In this document: one piece after another, positions 14,783 through 22,065 of the stretch
Position numbering within the stretch: position 1 is the first letter of the stretch
Layout of the letters: each line of letters opens with the position of its first letter
Assembly (NCBI GenBank): GCA_964633205.1
Contig: CAZWFN010000090.1
Coordinates: 1-25,899 of the forward strand
Length of the DNA: 25,899 bases
Direction of reading: 5' to 3'
DNA from: CAYVQE01 sp964633205
GTDB lineage: Bacteria; Myxococcota; B64-G9
Notes under the pieces: generated by a model
Databases searched by the model: none
What the model saw: the letters and a program-made list of their open reading frames with translations, nothing else
What the model was told of the DNA's origin: nothing
Position numbers and translations under genes: made by a program

Positions 14783-14959
14783 CTCAGCAGGTCGTCGCGC
14801 GCAGCCGACGCGGCCGGTCGCCGGCGCGGACCGTGCCGGTCGCGGTGGGGGAGCCTTGCTGAGATCTGAGCGAGTCTTCGCATCGGTGGAGCCTTCCCGG
14901 GCCGAGCTGCCGACTGTGATAAGGACACCAAATGTCTTATTGTGCTGCCAAAATAATTT

Positions 14960-14975
14960 AGCAAGTAGCGTGCCA
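14960..14975 (-). promoter_or_regulatory. Perfect sigma-54 promoter for the kinase/activator operon
   Basis: On the minus strand TGGCACGCTACTTGCT matches all 12 defined bases of TGGCACG-N4-TTGCW. RNA should start near 14949. It is the strongest such site in the window and is flanked downstream by AT-rich DNA. Confidence 0.88.
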
Positions 14976-15055
14976 TGAGATCGCGGTCTCCACGCGTGGG
15001 GATCGCGCGTCCGCCTAGGGTCGGTCGGGCGGAGAATTTGACGGATGGGTGACGA

Positions 15056-15090
15056 TCCAGAATCTGGACAACTCGATTCCAAATTTTGGA
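15056..15090. promoter_or_regulatory. Twin palindromes, probable enhancer (UAS) for an NtrC-type activator
   Basis: TCCAGAATCTGGA (15056-15068) and TCCAAATTTTGGA (15078-15090) are two perfect 13-bp dyads of form TCCA-N5-TGGA. Their centres are 22 bp apart, two helical turns. They lie 81-115 bp upstream of the -24 element at 14975, the usual place for enhancer-binding-protein sites. The likely binder is the activator encoded in this operon (11520-12905), which is inference. Confidence 0.65.
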
Positions 15091-15111
15091 ACGCGCCTTT
15101 TCCTGCGTCCT

Positions 15112-15585
15112 TCAACCCACCGACCAGATTTGGCGTCGCTGATCGAGTGGCCGGAGCTGGCGCTCGGGAGCGATCGCCGCTGCCCGTCGATCCACCCACT
15201 GCAGCAAGTCTTCGAGACCGTTCGGCTTTTCGAATACCTCGCAGCCGAGCTCGGCGGCGCGGAGGCGATCGGCGGTGCTCAGCCGGCCCGTAAACACCGC
15301 CTTGTTCTGGCGCCAGCCCCGGCAACCCTTGGCGATCTGGTTGGCGATAAAGTCCAGCCCGTTCATGCGCGGCATCTTGTTGTCGGTGATCAGGATATCG
15401 CCGCAGACCATGCCCGGCGGGCAGTCACAGTGGCCGTCGAGGTAGATCGGACACAGCAGCGGCTCGCGGGCGGTGATGATCTCACGGCCCGCGCGTGCCA
15501 GCAGCTTTCCGAGCAGTGCCCTGAGGTTGTCGTCGTCCTCCAGCAGGAAGATCCGCGCGTCGCTGCGCCTGGTGTCGCCTTTCAT
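15112..15585 (-). CDS. Single-domain receiver with four-cysteine insertion
   Basis: 157 residues. Receiver motifs are present (LEDDDN acidic pocket, phosphoacceptor Asp in LITDNKMPRMNG, FTGR, FEKP). Between helix 2 and strand 3 there is an insertion with a CX7CXCX5C pattern (LLCPIYLDGHCDCPPGMVC). There is no output domain. Receivers with Cys-containing insertions before the ITDNxMP strand occur in some bacteria, where their role is unclear. Metal or redox sensing is inference. Its own sigma-54-like promoter is at 15673-15688, and it lies upstream of the kinase that also carries a cysteine cluster. The ribosome site (GGAG about 11 bases before the ATG) is weak. Confidence 0.85.
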   Translation of the reverse strand: MKGDTRRSDARIFLLEDDDNLRALLGKLLARAGREIITAREPLLCPIYLDGHCDCPPGMVCGDILITDNKMPRMNGLDFIANQIAKGCRGWRQNKAVFTGRLSTADRLRAAELGCEVFEKPNGLEDLLQWVDRRAAAIAPERQLRPLDQRRQIWSVG

Positions 15586-15672
15586 CGTCGATCCGTCTCC
15601 GTTCTCCCACCCTGTTCACCCCGCTCCGGCCGAGCCACGCCATCCGGCTTGGCTGGTCGACCCGGTCGGGAT

Positions 15673-15688
15673 AGCAAACTCCATGCCT
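15673..15688 (-). promoter_or_regulatory. Sigma-54 promoter for the cysteine-receiver gene
   Basis: On the minus strand AGGCATGGAGTTTGCT matches 10 of 12 defined bases (GGCA, G and TTGCT) with GG-N10-GC spacing, 88 bp upstream of the ATG at 15585. Confidence 0.6.
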
Positions 15689-15721
15689 GGGCCTCGGGCC
15701 ATCGGCGGGGCGACCGCCCGG

Positions 15722-15768
15722 GCAACGCGGTTGCTGGCGCGGTGAACCGGACGTTGCAATGATATTGC
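15722..15768. promoter_or_regulatory. Pair of GCAAY-N3-RTTGC dyads, possible activator sites
   Basis: GCAACGCGGTTGC (15722-15734) and GCAATGATATTGC (15756-15768) are perfect 5-bp-arm dyads with centres 34 bp apart, 34-80 bp upstream of the promoter at 15673-15688. The first resembles the 72-91 dyad near the other activator gene (GCAACACGGTTTGC). Confidence 0.4.
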
Positions 15769-15847
15769 GGTGAGGGTTTTGCGGTGAGAGCGGTCTCGCG
15801 CGCCACAGAGGCGAGGTGCCGGGTGTGGCGTGGCCAGCGGATGGCGC

Positions 15848-16273
15848 TCAGGCCGGGGCGTTGTTTTTCTGCTGGGTCTTGCCCTGCGCCTTCTCGATCA
15901 GCTCGATGACCTCGGGCACCTTGTCGAACAGCTTGTCCAGCAGGCCCTTCTTGGTCGGGATGGCCTGCACCTCGACGCCGTCGGCCGTGAAGGCGATCAG
16001 GCCCACCGGGCGCACCTTGGCGCCACCGCCGGTGCCGCCGCCGAGGCCCTTGCCGCTGCCGGGACCGGTCTTGCCCTTGCCCTTGACCTTGCCGTGATTG
16101 TGGAACTCGCCCTCGCCCTCGCCGCCGCCGGCGCCGATGCCCACGCCGACGCGCGACAGCGGCACGATGGTCACGCCGTCGAGTTCGATGGGCTCGCCCA
16201 CCACCACCTCGCTGGTGGCGATGTGGCCCAGGTTGTCGGCCAGCAGGTCCAGCATCTCCGCGATATGCTTCAT
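15848..16273 (-). CDS. GerW/YtfJ-family protein (a)
   Basis: 141 residues. It has the family pattern: an N-terminal helix (MLDLLADNLGHIATSEVVVGEPIE), then VTIVPLSRVGVGIGAGGGEGEGE, a Gly/Lys-rich flexible loop (about 45-80), and GGGTGGGAKVRPVGLIAF followed by VEVQAIPTKK. GerW/YtfJ is best known from sporulation in Firmicutes but occurs in many non-spore-formers, where its role is unknown. No signal peptide or membrane segment. It is the last gene of the ECF sigma operon, 15 bp after a second paralogue. The start at 16273 has GGAG upstream. Confidence 0.85.
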   Translation of the reverse strand: MKHIAEMLDLLADNLGHIATSEVVVGEPIELDGVTIVPLSRVGVGIGAGGGEGEGEFHNHGKVKGKGKTGPGSGKGLGGGTGGGAKVRPVGLIAFTADGVEVQAIPTKKGLLDKLFDKVPEVIELIEKAQGKTQQKNNAPA

Positions 16274-16288
16274 GGCTCTTTCTCCTCT

Positions 16289-16588
16289 CTACTTCAGCAG
16301 GCTCTCGACGCGGACCTTGCCGCCGTCGACCACCACCACCGCCACCGGCTGGGCCTTGGCGCCGCCGCCGGCGCCGCCGCCGGTGCCCCGGCCCGAGTCG
16401 CCGCCACCGTCTCCGGCCGGCGCCTCGCCGCTGCCGCCGCCGCCGCCGAAGCCCAGGCTCAGTGCGCACAGCGGGATCACGTGGCGCTCGCCCACCGAGA
16501 TGGTCTTGGCGACCACCGCGTTGGCCTGCGCCTTTTGCCGCACCTCCCGGCTCACCTTTTCCAGCAGTCCCTTGATGTGCTCCAACAT
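16289..16588 (-). CDS. GerW/YtfJ-family protein (b)
   Basis: 99 residues, a shorter and diverged paralogue of the next gene. An N-terminal helix, VVAKTISVGERHVIPLCALSLGFG, then a 30-residue Gly-rich loop (GGGGGSGEAPAGDGGGDSGR) and GGGAGGGAKAQPVAVVVV, ending VRVESLLK. The truncated C-terminus relative to paralogue (a) may be natural. The start at 16588 has AAAGGAGG upstream. The paired arrangement suggests the two could form a mixed complex, which is inference. Confidence 0.82.
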   Translation of the reverse strand: MLEHIKGLLEKVSREVRQKAQANAVVAKTISVGERHVIPLCALSLGFGGGGGSGEAPAGDGGGDSGRGTGGGAGGGAKAQPVAVVVVDGGKVRVESLLK

Positions 16589-16607
16589 GTCCGACCTCCT
16601 TTGCCGC

Positions 16608-17270
16608 TCAGGCCATGGCGCGCAAGGCCCGGCGGTTGCGTTTGCGCAACAGCAGTCCCAGGGCCACCAGCCCCAGTTCGATGATCCAGATCCGCATGCC
16701 GATCCAGCCGTCCAGCTCGATCTGCTCGTTGGTGTAGTCGCAGTCCACCTCCAGCGCCAGGCCCCGCGTCCGGCCCGCGAGCAGCGCCAGCAGCAGCGCC
16801 ACGTAGGCGGTGTCGGCCGGGTCGTCCAGGCCCACCGTGCCGCGGAGCCGGCCACGGATGTGCAAAGCGCGGATCAGGCGCCCGATCATGCGCAGCAGCG
16901 TGCGCCGGTGGCGCAGCAGCCCCCGCGCGCCGTCCTGTTCGCCCGCGTCTTGCTTCTCTTTCTTTTCTTTTTTTTCCTGCTTGTCCTTCTTGGCTTTCTG
17001 CTTCTGTTCGTCCTGTCGCGCTCGGCCGTGCTGGCCGCCGCCGAGTTGCAGCCGGTGGATGCGCAGGCCGAGCAAGCGCAGCGTCAGCCCGTCGCGGGCC
17101 AGGCGCAGCGAGATCAGCCCCCAGGCCCAGCCGGCCGCGACCCGGCCGTCGGCCCGGCCCTGGTGCACCGAACCGGCCGCCCGCAGCCCGAAGGGCAGCA
17201 GCAGCAGCGCCAGCAGCAGGCCGCCGAGTACGGCCAGGATCCACAGCAGGATGCTCAGCAGCACGGACAT
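16608..17270 (-). CDS. DUF2953-type membrane protein
   Basis: 220 residues. An N-terminal hydrophobic segment (about 2-32, LLSILLWILAVLGGLLLALLLLPFGL) anchors it to the membrane. A soluble part follows (WGLISLRLARDGLTLRLLG), then a very charged linker of Lys/Glu/Gln (about 85-110) and a second domain ending near another hydrophobic stretch (IELGLVALGLLL) and a basic tail. DUF2953 proteins are often next to GerW/YtfJ genes in Firmicutes, which supports the assignment. Function unknown. It starts 5 bp after the anti-sigma-like gene. Confidence 0.78.
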   Translation of the reverse strand: MSVLLSILLWILAVLGGLLLALLLLPFGLRAAGSVHQGRADGRVAAGWAWGLISLRLARDGLTLRLLGLRIHRLQLGGGQHGRARQDEQKQKAKKDKQEKKEKKEKQDAGEQDGARGLLRHRRTLLRMIGRLIRALHIRGRLRGTVGLDDPADTAYVALLLALLAGRTRGLALEVDCDYTNEQIELDGWIGMRIWIIELGLVALGLLLRKRNRRALRAMA

Positions 17271-17275
17271 CGCCT

Positions 17276-17944
17276 TCAGGCCTTCCTGCTGAACAGGCGC
17301 CGCCACAGCGAAGGCCGCTCGGCGGCCGCTTCGTCCTCGTCCCGCCGCAGCCGGTTGTAGGCGTAGCGCAGCGCGCGCACGCTGGCGCGCGCCTTGTTCG
17401 GCTCGGCCGCGTCCCGCTCGCGTTGCAGCGAGCCCACGGCGTAGCGCACGGCGCGGGCGCCGGCGCCTCGTCGCTTCGGCTGCGCCGGCTCGGGCCGGCT
17501 GCCGGCCGCGTCCCGCTCGCGCTGCAGCGGGCCCAGGGCGTAGCGCACCGTGCGCAGACCCCGGCCGGCGGCGGCCGCGCTGTCGCGGGCGGTCGTGCCC
17601 GGCGCCGCGTTGGCCAGCGCCAGGGCCGGACCGCGCAGGCTCCAGCCCAGACCGCGCAGCGCGGCCCGGGCGCGCGGCAGGCGCTGTTCGCGGCCGGGCT
17701 GCGTCCGGCGCGGTGCCCCCTGCGCCCCGGGCGCGACACCCAGGTCCAGCTCGATCTGCTCGATCAGCCCGGCCGGAGGCTGCTCGGGCGGCGCCGCGGC
17801 CAGCAGCTGGCGCAGCGCCAGGGCCTCGGAAAAGGCCGCGGCCACCTCGGGCCGCGTCAGCTCGCGCTCGAAGGCGGCCGCCTGCTCACCGCTCAACAGG
17901 CCGTCCAGGTAGGCCTCGATGCGCTCGTCCAGCTCCTCGTTCAT
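17276..17944 (-). CDS. Anti-sigma-like soluble protein with an internal repeat
   Basis: 222 residues. The N-terminus (ELDERIEAYLDGLLSGEQAAAFERE) resembles the helical region of anti-sigma factors that follow ECF sigma genes, but there is no HxxxCxxC zinc motif and no membrane helix. The middle is Ala/Arg-rich. The C-terminal half has three copies of a (V/L)RYAxxxLxRExD-like unit (about 131-147, 165-181, 190-204). Its ATG overlaps the sigma factor stop by four bases (ATGA at 17941-17944), the usual arrangement for a cognate anti-sigma. The role is inferred from context. Confidence 0.7.
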   Translation of the reverse strand: MNEELDERIEAYLDGLLSGEQAAAFERELTRPEVAAAFSEALALRQLLAAAPPEQPPAGLIEQIELDLGVAPGAQGAPRRTQPGREQRLPRARAALRGLGWSLRGPALALANAAPGTTARDSAAAAGRGLRTVRYALGPLQRERDAAGSRPEPAQPKRRGAGARAVRYAVGSLQRERDAAEPNKARASVRALRYAYNRLRRDEDEAAAERPSLWRRLFSRKA

Positions 17945-18516
17945 CGTGCACCTGCCCGAAAGATCGGCGCCAGCACCCGCTTCAGCTTGGCGCGCGCCCG
18001 GTGCAGCCGGGTCTTGACCGTGCCCACCGGCATGCCCATGGCCTCGGCCACCTCGGCGTCGGACAGCTCCTCGCGGTAGCGCAGGTCGATCAGCACCCGG
18101 TCCTGGGCCGCCAGCCGTTCCAGCGCTCGGGTGACGATGGCGCCGGACTCGCTGCTGGCCGCAGCGTGCTCCGGGCCCGGCTCGCGCTCGTCGCCCAGCC
18201 GCGCCAGCGCCTCCGCGTCCGTGTTCCGGCCGGCCTTGGTCGCCGCCCGGCCCAGCTTGCTCAGGCAGACGTTGTAGCAGATGCGCGCGGCCCACGGCGC
18301 CAGCGGCCGGGTGGGGTCGAAGCGGTCGAAGGAGCGGTGGATGCGCATGAAGGTCTCCTGACTGGCGTCCTCGGCCTCGGCGCCCGGGCCCACCATGCGC
18401 ACCGCCACGCGGTAGACCAGCGGTCCCAAGCGCCGGATGAGCAGCCGCCAGGCCTCCGGGTCGCCCTGCCTGCACCTGCGTGAAAGATCCGCGTCGGTGA
18501 TGGTCTCGGCTCCCAT
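17941..18516 (-). CDS. ECF-type RNA polymerase sigma factor
   Basis: 191 residues. Region 2 (AWRLLIRRLGPLVYRVAVRMV ... AEDASQETFMRIHRSFDRFDP ... PWAARICYNVCLSKL) and region 4 (LERLAAQDRVLIDLRYREELSDAEVAEAMGMPVGTVKTRLHRARAKLKRVL) are both complete, with an acidic linker of about 35 residues between them. It should direct RNA polymerase to its own promoters, probably including this operon. The next four genes follow with 4-bp overlap or gaps of 5-19 bp. The start at 18516 has GGGG upstream, and other starts are possible. Confidence 0.92.
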   Translation of the reverse strand: MGAETITDADLSRRCRQGDPEAWRLLIRRLGPLVYRVAVRMVGPGAEAEDASQETFMRIHRSFDRFDPTRPLAPWAARICYNVCLSKLGRAATKAGRNTDAEALARLGDEREPGPEHAAASSESGAIVTRALERLAAQDRVLIDLRYREELSDAEVAEAMGMPVGTVKTRLHRARAKLKRVLAPIFRAGAR

Positions 18517-18616
18517 GTCGCCCCGGCTGCTATCCTGTCACGGTCTACCCGGGTCGGCGACCAGGGGTTTCCTTTTTTTCGAGTTGGACTGAAGGTCTCG
18601 GAAACGCGGAGTTCGT

Positions 18617-18642
18617 CCCGGGCGCTCGGTCGAGCACCCGGG
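18617..18642. terminator. Strong hairpin after the copper ATPase operon
   Basis: Arms 18617-18628 (CCCGGGCGCTCG) and 18631-18642 pair over 12 positions with one mismatch and a 2-base loop. It lies 17 bp beyond the ATPase stop (minus strand), in the 142-bp gap before the sigma gene. There is no T-tract next to the stem, so it may work with Rho or as an RNA 3'-end stabiliser. Confidence 0.45.
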
Positions 18643-18658
18643 CCGGGGGGAGCGGGAT

Positions 18659-20848
18659 TCAGGCGTCGGCTTCGGCGTCGGGCCCGAGCCGGGTGCGGCC
18701 CAGCAGGCGGGCGTTGATGGCCACGATCACGGTCGAGGCCGACATCAGCAGCGCGCCCACGGCCGGCGACAGCAGCACCCCGATGGGCGCCAGCACGCCG
18801 GCGGCCAGCGGGATGGCCCCGATGTTGTAGCCGGCCGCCCACCACAGGTTCTGCACCATCTTGCGCCGGGTGGCGCCGGCCAACTCCAGCACCGCCACCA
18901 GGTCGCGCGGGTCGGAGCGCACCAGCACCACGTCGGCCGACTGGGCGGCGATGTCGGTGCCGGCGCCGATGGCCACGCCCAGATCGGCCTCGGCCAGTGC
19001 CGGGGCGTCGTTGATGCCGTCGCCCACCATGGCCACCCGCAGCCCGCGCCGGCGCAGCTCGGCGATGCGCGCCGATTTCTCGTCCGGCAGCACCCGGGCG
19101 AAGGTCTCGTCGAGACCCAGCTCGCCGGCCACCCGGTCGGCGGCCTGCTGGCTGTCGCCGGTCAGCATCATCACCCGCAGCCCGCGCCGGCGCAGCTGCT
19201 CGACCGCCTGGCGGGACTCGGGCCGGATGCGATCGGCCAGCGCCAGCGCCGCCTGCATCCGATCGTCGACCAGCAGGTAGACGATGGTGCCGCCGTGGTC
19301 GTCGAGTGCGGCCAGCCATTCGCCGTCGGCGGCGATGTCGTGCTCGTCCAGATAGAGCTGGCCGACCACCAGCAGGCTGCGGCCCTCGGCCTCGGCCCGG
19401 GCGCCGCGGCCGGGGATGGACTGGTGGTCGCCGGCGGCGGCCGGCTCGATGTCCTGCTGGCGGGCGTAATCCAGGATGCCGCGGCCGATGGGATGCTGCG
19501 AGCCCTGCTCGACGCCGGCCGCCAGTCTGACCGCCTCGCGCTCGTCGAGCTCCCCGGCGGTGGCCACCGCGCTGACGCCGAAGCGGCCCTCGGTCAGGGT
19601 ACCGGTCTTGTCGAACACCACCGTGTCCAGCGCCCGGGCGCGCTCGAAGTCGGCCCGGTTGCGCACCAGCAGGCCGTTGCGGGCGGCCAGCGCGGTGGAC
19701 ACGGCCACCACCAGCGGCACCGCCAGACCCAGGGCATGGGGGCAGGTGATGACCATCACGGTCACGCTGCGCTCCACCGCGAAGACCAGCTCGCGGCCGC
19801 CCAGCAGCCAGCCTGCCAGGGTGGCCGCGCCGGCGCTCAGCGCCGCGATGGTCAGCCAGAAGGCGGCCCGGTCGGCGGTGTCCTGCGAGCGCGAGCGCGA
19901 CTCACGCGAGCGGCGTACCAGCTCGACCATCTGCGCCAGATAGCTCTCCTGACCCGTTTTCTCCACCGCCACCGTCAGGGCGGCCTCGCCGTTGATCGAG
20001 CCGCCGACCACCTCGGCTTCGGCCTCCTTGCGCACCGGGGTGGACTCACCGGTGATCATGGATTCATCCACCGACGAGCTGCCCTCGACCACCGTGCCGT
20101 CGGCCGGGACCTTCTCGCCGGGCTTGACCAGCACCCGGTCGCCGGCCGCCAGGTCCTTGATTCCCACCTGCTCCACCGAGCCGTCGCCGGTCAAGCGGTG
20201 GGCCTCGGCCGGGATCAGCTCGACCAGCTCGTCCAGCGCGCCCGAGGCGCCGATCACCGAGCGCATCTCGATCCAGTGGCCCACCAGCATCACGTCGACC
20301 AGGGTGGCCAGCTCCCAGAAGAACACCCGGCCGCTGACGCCCACCGACACCGCCGCGCTGTAGCCGTAGGCCACCGTGATGGCCAGGCCGATCAGGGTCA
20401 TCATGCCGGGCTGGCGCTGGCGCAGCTCGTCGACCAGCCCGCGCAGGAAAGGCCAGCCGCCGTAGAAGAACACCAGCGTGCCCAGGCCGAGGCGCACCCA
20501 GCTCTCGCCGGCGAAGGCCAGCGCCTGGCCGAGGCCCAGCCAACCCTGGATCATGGGCGACAGGGCCAGGATGGGCAGGGTCAGCACCAGCGACACCCAG
20601 AAACGGCGCCGGAAGTCGGCCATCATCTGCCGGTGGTGCGCGGTGTGATCGTGGCCGCCGTGGTCGCCGTGTCCACCGTGGTCGCCGTGATCACCAGGAT
20701 CATCGTGGTCGTGGCCGCCATGTTCTTCGTGTTGGTCGCGGCCGCCGTGTCCTTCGTGCTGGTCGTGGCCGCCGTGTCCCTCGTGTTGGTCGCGGCCGCT
20801 CTGCTGCTGGCGCTGCCGGTCGGCTCCGGTCTGGTCGTCGGCGCTCAT
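18659..20848 (-). CDS. copB: CopB-type heavy-metal (copper) P1B ATPase
   Basis: 729 residues. The His-rich N-terminus (about 15-75) replaces the CxxC metal-binding domains, and the sixth membrane helix has CPH (about 369), both typical of CopB/P1B-3 exporters of Cu2+/Cu+ (possibly Ag+). Other P-type motifs: TGES (about 265), phosphorylation motif DKTGT (about 411), HP (SQHPIGRG), TGDS and GDGINDAPA (about 609). It exports copper across the inner membrane at the cost of ATP. It follows the M50 protease gene by 38 bp, probably as an operon. The ATG at 20848 is preceded by AAAGGAG. Metal preference is from family rules. Confidence 0.88.
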   Translation of the reverse strand: MSADDQTGADRQRQQQSGRDQHEGHGGHDQHEGHGGRDQHEEHGGHDHDDPGDHGDHGGHGDHGGHDHTAHHRQMMADFRRRFWVSLVLTLPILALSPMIQGWLGLGQALAFAGESWVRLGLGTLVFFYGGWPFLRGLVDELRQRQPGMMTLIGLAITVAYGYSAAVSVGVSGRVFFWELATLVDVMLVGHWIEMRSVIGASGALDELVELIPAEAHRLTGDGSVEQVGIKDLAAGDRVLVKPGEKVPADGTVVEGSSSVDESMITGESTPVRKEAEAEVVGGSINGEAALTVAVEKTGQESYLAQMVELVRRSRESRSRSQDTADRAAFWLTIAALSAGAATLAGWLLGGRELVFAVERSVTVMVITCPHALGLAVPLVVAVSTALAARNGLLVRNRADFERARALDTVVFDKTGTLTEGRFGVSAVATAGELDEREAVRLAAGVEQGSQHPIGRGILDYARQQDIEPAAAGDHQSIPGRGARAEAEGRSLLVVGQLYLDEHDIAADGEWLAALDDHGGTIVYLLVDDRMQAALALADRIRPESRQAVEQLRRRGLRVMMLTGDSQQAADRVAGELGLDETFARVLPDEKSARIAELRRRGLRVAMVGDGINDAPALAEADLGVAIGAGTDIAAQSADVVLVRSDPRDLVAVLELAGATRRKMVQNLWWAAGYNIGAIPLAAGVLAPIGVLLSPAVGALLMSASTVIVAINARLLGRTRLGPDAEADA
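20713..20793. repeat. Three tandem 27-bp repeats coding the His-rich tract
   Basis: Three 27-bp units (20713-20739, 20740-20766, 20767-20793) encode three copies of DQHE(G/E)HGG(H/R) in the metal-binding N-terminus of the copper ATPase. The copies differ by a few bases, so copy number could vary by slippage or recombination without changing the reading frame. Confidence 0.75.
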
Positions 20849-20886
20849 TCGCCGGGCTCCTTTCTTGGCGCTCGGCCGGCGGCCGC

Positions 20887-22020
20887 TCAGCCCGCCTGCT
20901 CCAGGTCCAGCTTGAGCGACAGGAAGCGCAGCAGGTCCTTGAGCGCCAGCACCCCGACCAGCTCGCCGTCGGCCACCACCATCAGCCGGCTCTGGCCGGA
21001 GCCGCTCATGCGGTTGAGCGCCTCGACCGCATCGCTGTCCGGGGCGATGGTCCGGTCCTGGCCGCAGCCCTCGGCCACCTCGCCGACGGTATGCTGCTCC
21101 CATTCCTCCCGCGACAGCTTCTTGACGTCGTCGGCGGTGACGCAGCCGACCAGCCGGCCGTCGTCCACCACCGGGAACATCTTGAGGTGGTGGCGGTACA
21201 TGTGCTGCTCGACCAGCTCGGCGACGGTGGCATCGGGCGGGACCGTCTTGGGCTCGGGGTTCATGAAGCGCGAGACCGGCTCGCCGCGCAGCGTCTCGTT
21301 GAGCAGGGTGCGCTGGTAGCCGGCGCCGGCCGCGTGGCGGATGAACAGGCCGATCAGGAACCACCACATGCCGCCGATGAAGTTGCCCTCGAGCACGAAC
21401 ACCACCCCGAGCAGGATCAGCAACAGCCCGAAGACCGAGCCCAGCGTCGAGGTGATGCGGGTGGCCCAGCGCAGATCGCCCTTGAGCTTCCACAGGCCGG
21501 CGCGCAGCACCCGGCCGCCGTCGAGCGGGAAGGCGGGGATCAGGTTGAACACGGCCAGGACCACGTTGAGAAAGGCCATCCAGTCGAGCACGCCGACCAG
21601 CGCCCGCGGCCAGCCCGCGTTGTGGCCCTGCAGGCCGAGCACGTAGAACAGCCCGGCCAGCACCAGGCTGGCGACAGGCCCCATCAGCGCCATCCAGAAC
21701 TCGGCCTCGGGTGCGGCCGGCTCCTCTTCCATCTCGGCCACGCCACCGAAGATGAACAGGGTGATCGAGTGGATGGGCAGGCCGAAACGCCGCGCCACCA
21801 GCGAGTGGGCCATCTCGTGGAAGGCGATCGAGATCAGCAGCCCGACCGCGCCGGCCACCCCCATGCCCCAGTAGGTGGCAGTCGACAAGCCCTCGATCTG
21901 CTGGGGAAACAGGCCGGCGGCCAGGCTCCAGGCCACCAGCAGCGCCAGGATCAACCAGCTCAGGTCGACCTTGACCGAGAAGCCGAACAGCTTGAAGATG
22001 GTGATGCGCTTCGACAGCAT
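20887..22020 (-). CDS. M50 site-2-type membrane protease with two CBS domains
   Basis: 377 residues. Zinc motif HEMAH (68-72) and third ligand NLIPAFPLDGGR (about 150-161) define an M50 intramembrane metalloprotease. About six hydrophobic helices span residues 18-245. Two CBS domains (about 255-365: FMNPEPKTVPPDATVAELV, LVGCVTADDVKKLS, LVGVLALKDLLRFL) form a cytoplasmic nucleotide-sensing tail. Such proteins resemble SpoIVFB-like / Rv-type S2P enzymes. The substrate is unknown. The ATG at 22020 has AGGAGG about 10 bases upstream. A sigma-54-like promoter lies at 22050-22065. It probably forms an operon with the copper ATPase. Confidence 0.88.
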   Translation of the reverse strand: MLSKRITIFKLFGFSVKVDLSWLILALLVAWSLAAGLFPQQIEGLSTATYWGMGVAGAVGLLISIAFHEMAHSLVARRFGLPIHSITLFIFGGVAEMEEEPAAPEAEFWMALMGPVASLVLAGLFYVLGLQGHNAGWPRALVGVLDWMAFLNVVLAVFNLIPAFPLDGGRVLRAGLWKLKGDLRWATRITSTLGSVFGLLLILLGVVFVLEGNFIGGMWWFLIGLFIRHAAGAGYQRTLLNETLRGEPVSRFMNPEPKTVPPDATVAELVEQHMYRHHLKMFPVVDDGRLVGCVTADDVKKLSREEWEQHTVGEVAEGCGQDRTIAPDSDAVEALNRMSGSGQSRLMVVADGELVGVLALKDLLRFLSLKLDLEQAG

Positions 22021-22049
22021 GATCGTGGTACCCTCCTGCGGCACTGCCC

Positions 22050-22065
22050 TGCAAGGCCGGTGCCC
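22050..22065 (-). promoter_or_regulatory. Sigma-54 promoter for the M50/copB operon
   Basis: On the minus strand GGGCACCGGCCTTGCA keeps GGCAC and TTGCA (10 of 12 defined bases, GG-N10-GC). RNA would start near 22040, just upstream of the ribosome site at 22031-22037. Confidence 0.6.

Larger units (their letters stand above)
14783..15111. other. 329-bp intergenic control region with long leader
   Basis: Between the kinase start and the stop of the cysteine-receiver gene. It contains the sigma-54 promoter (14960-14975), the twin palindromes (15056-15090) and a leader of about 165 bases. In the leader, near +10 to +30, an inverted repeat ATAAGGAC-N7-GTCTTAT (14919-14940, one bulged G) could be an operator or an RNA hairpin. 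No gene is seen. Confidence 0.5.
15586..15847. other. 262-bp intergenic region with promoter and dyads
   Basis: It lies between the GerW-like gene and the cysteine-receiver gene. It holds the sigma-54-like promoter (15673-15688), two related dyads and a direct repeat TTGCGGTGAG (15765-15774 and 15779-15788). No gene is seen. Confidence 0.5.

Noticed and set aside
18540..18575. ECF-type promoter (GGAAAC -35) before the sigma gene
   Set aside because: A GGAAAC is present on the minus strand, but no convincing -10 at the right spacing, so autoregulation is not claimed.
20640..20800. CRISPR-like array in the repeated region
   Set aside because: The repeats are contiguous, coding and in frame with the His-rich tail. 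There are no spacers.
20849..22054. Extension of the copper ATPase frame upstream of 20848
   Set aside because: It runs through the M50 protease gene in another frame. The His-rich start with AAAGGAG at 20848 is the real beginning.
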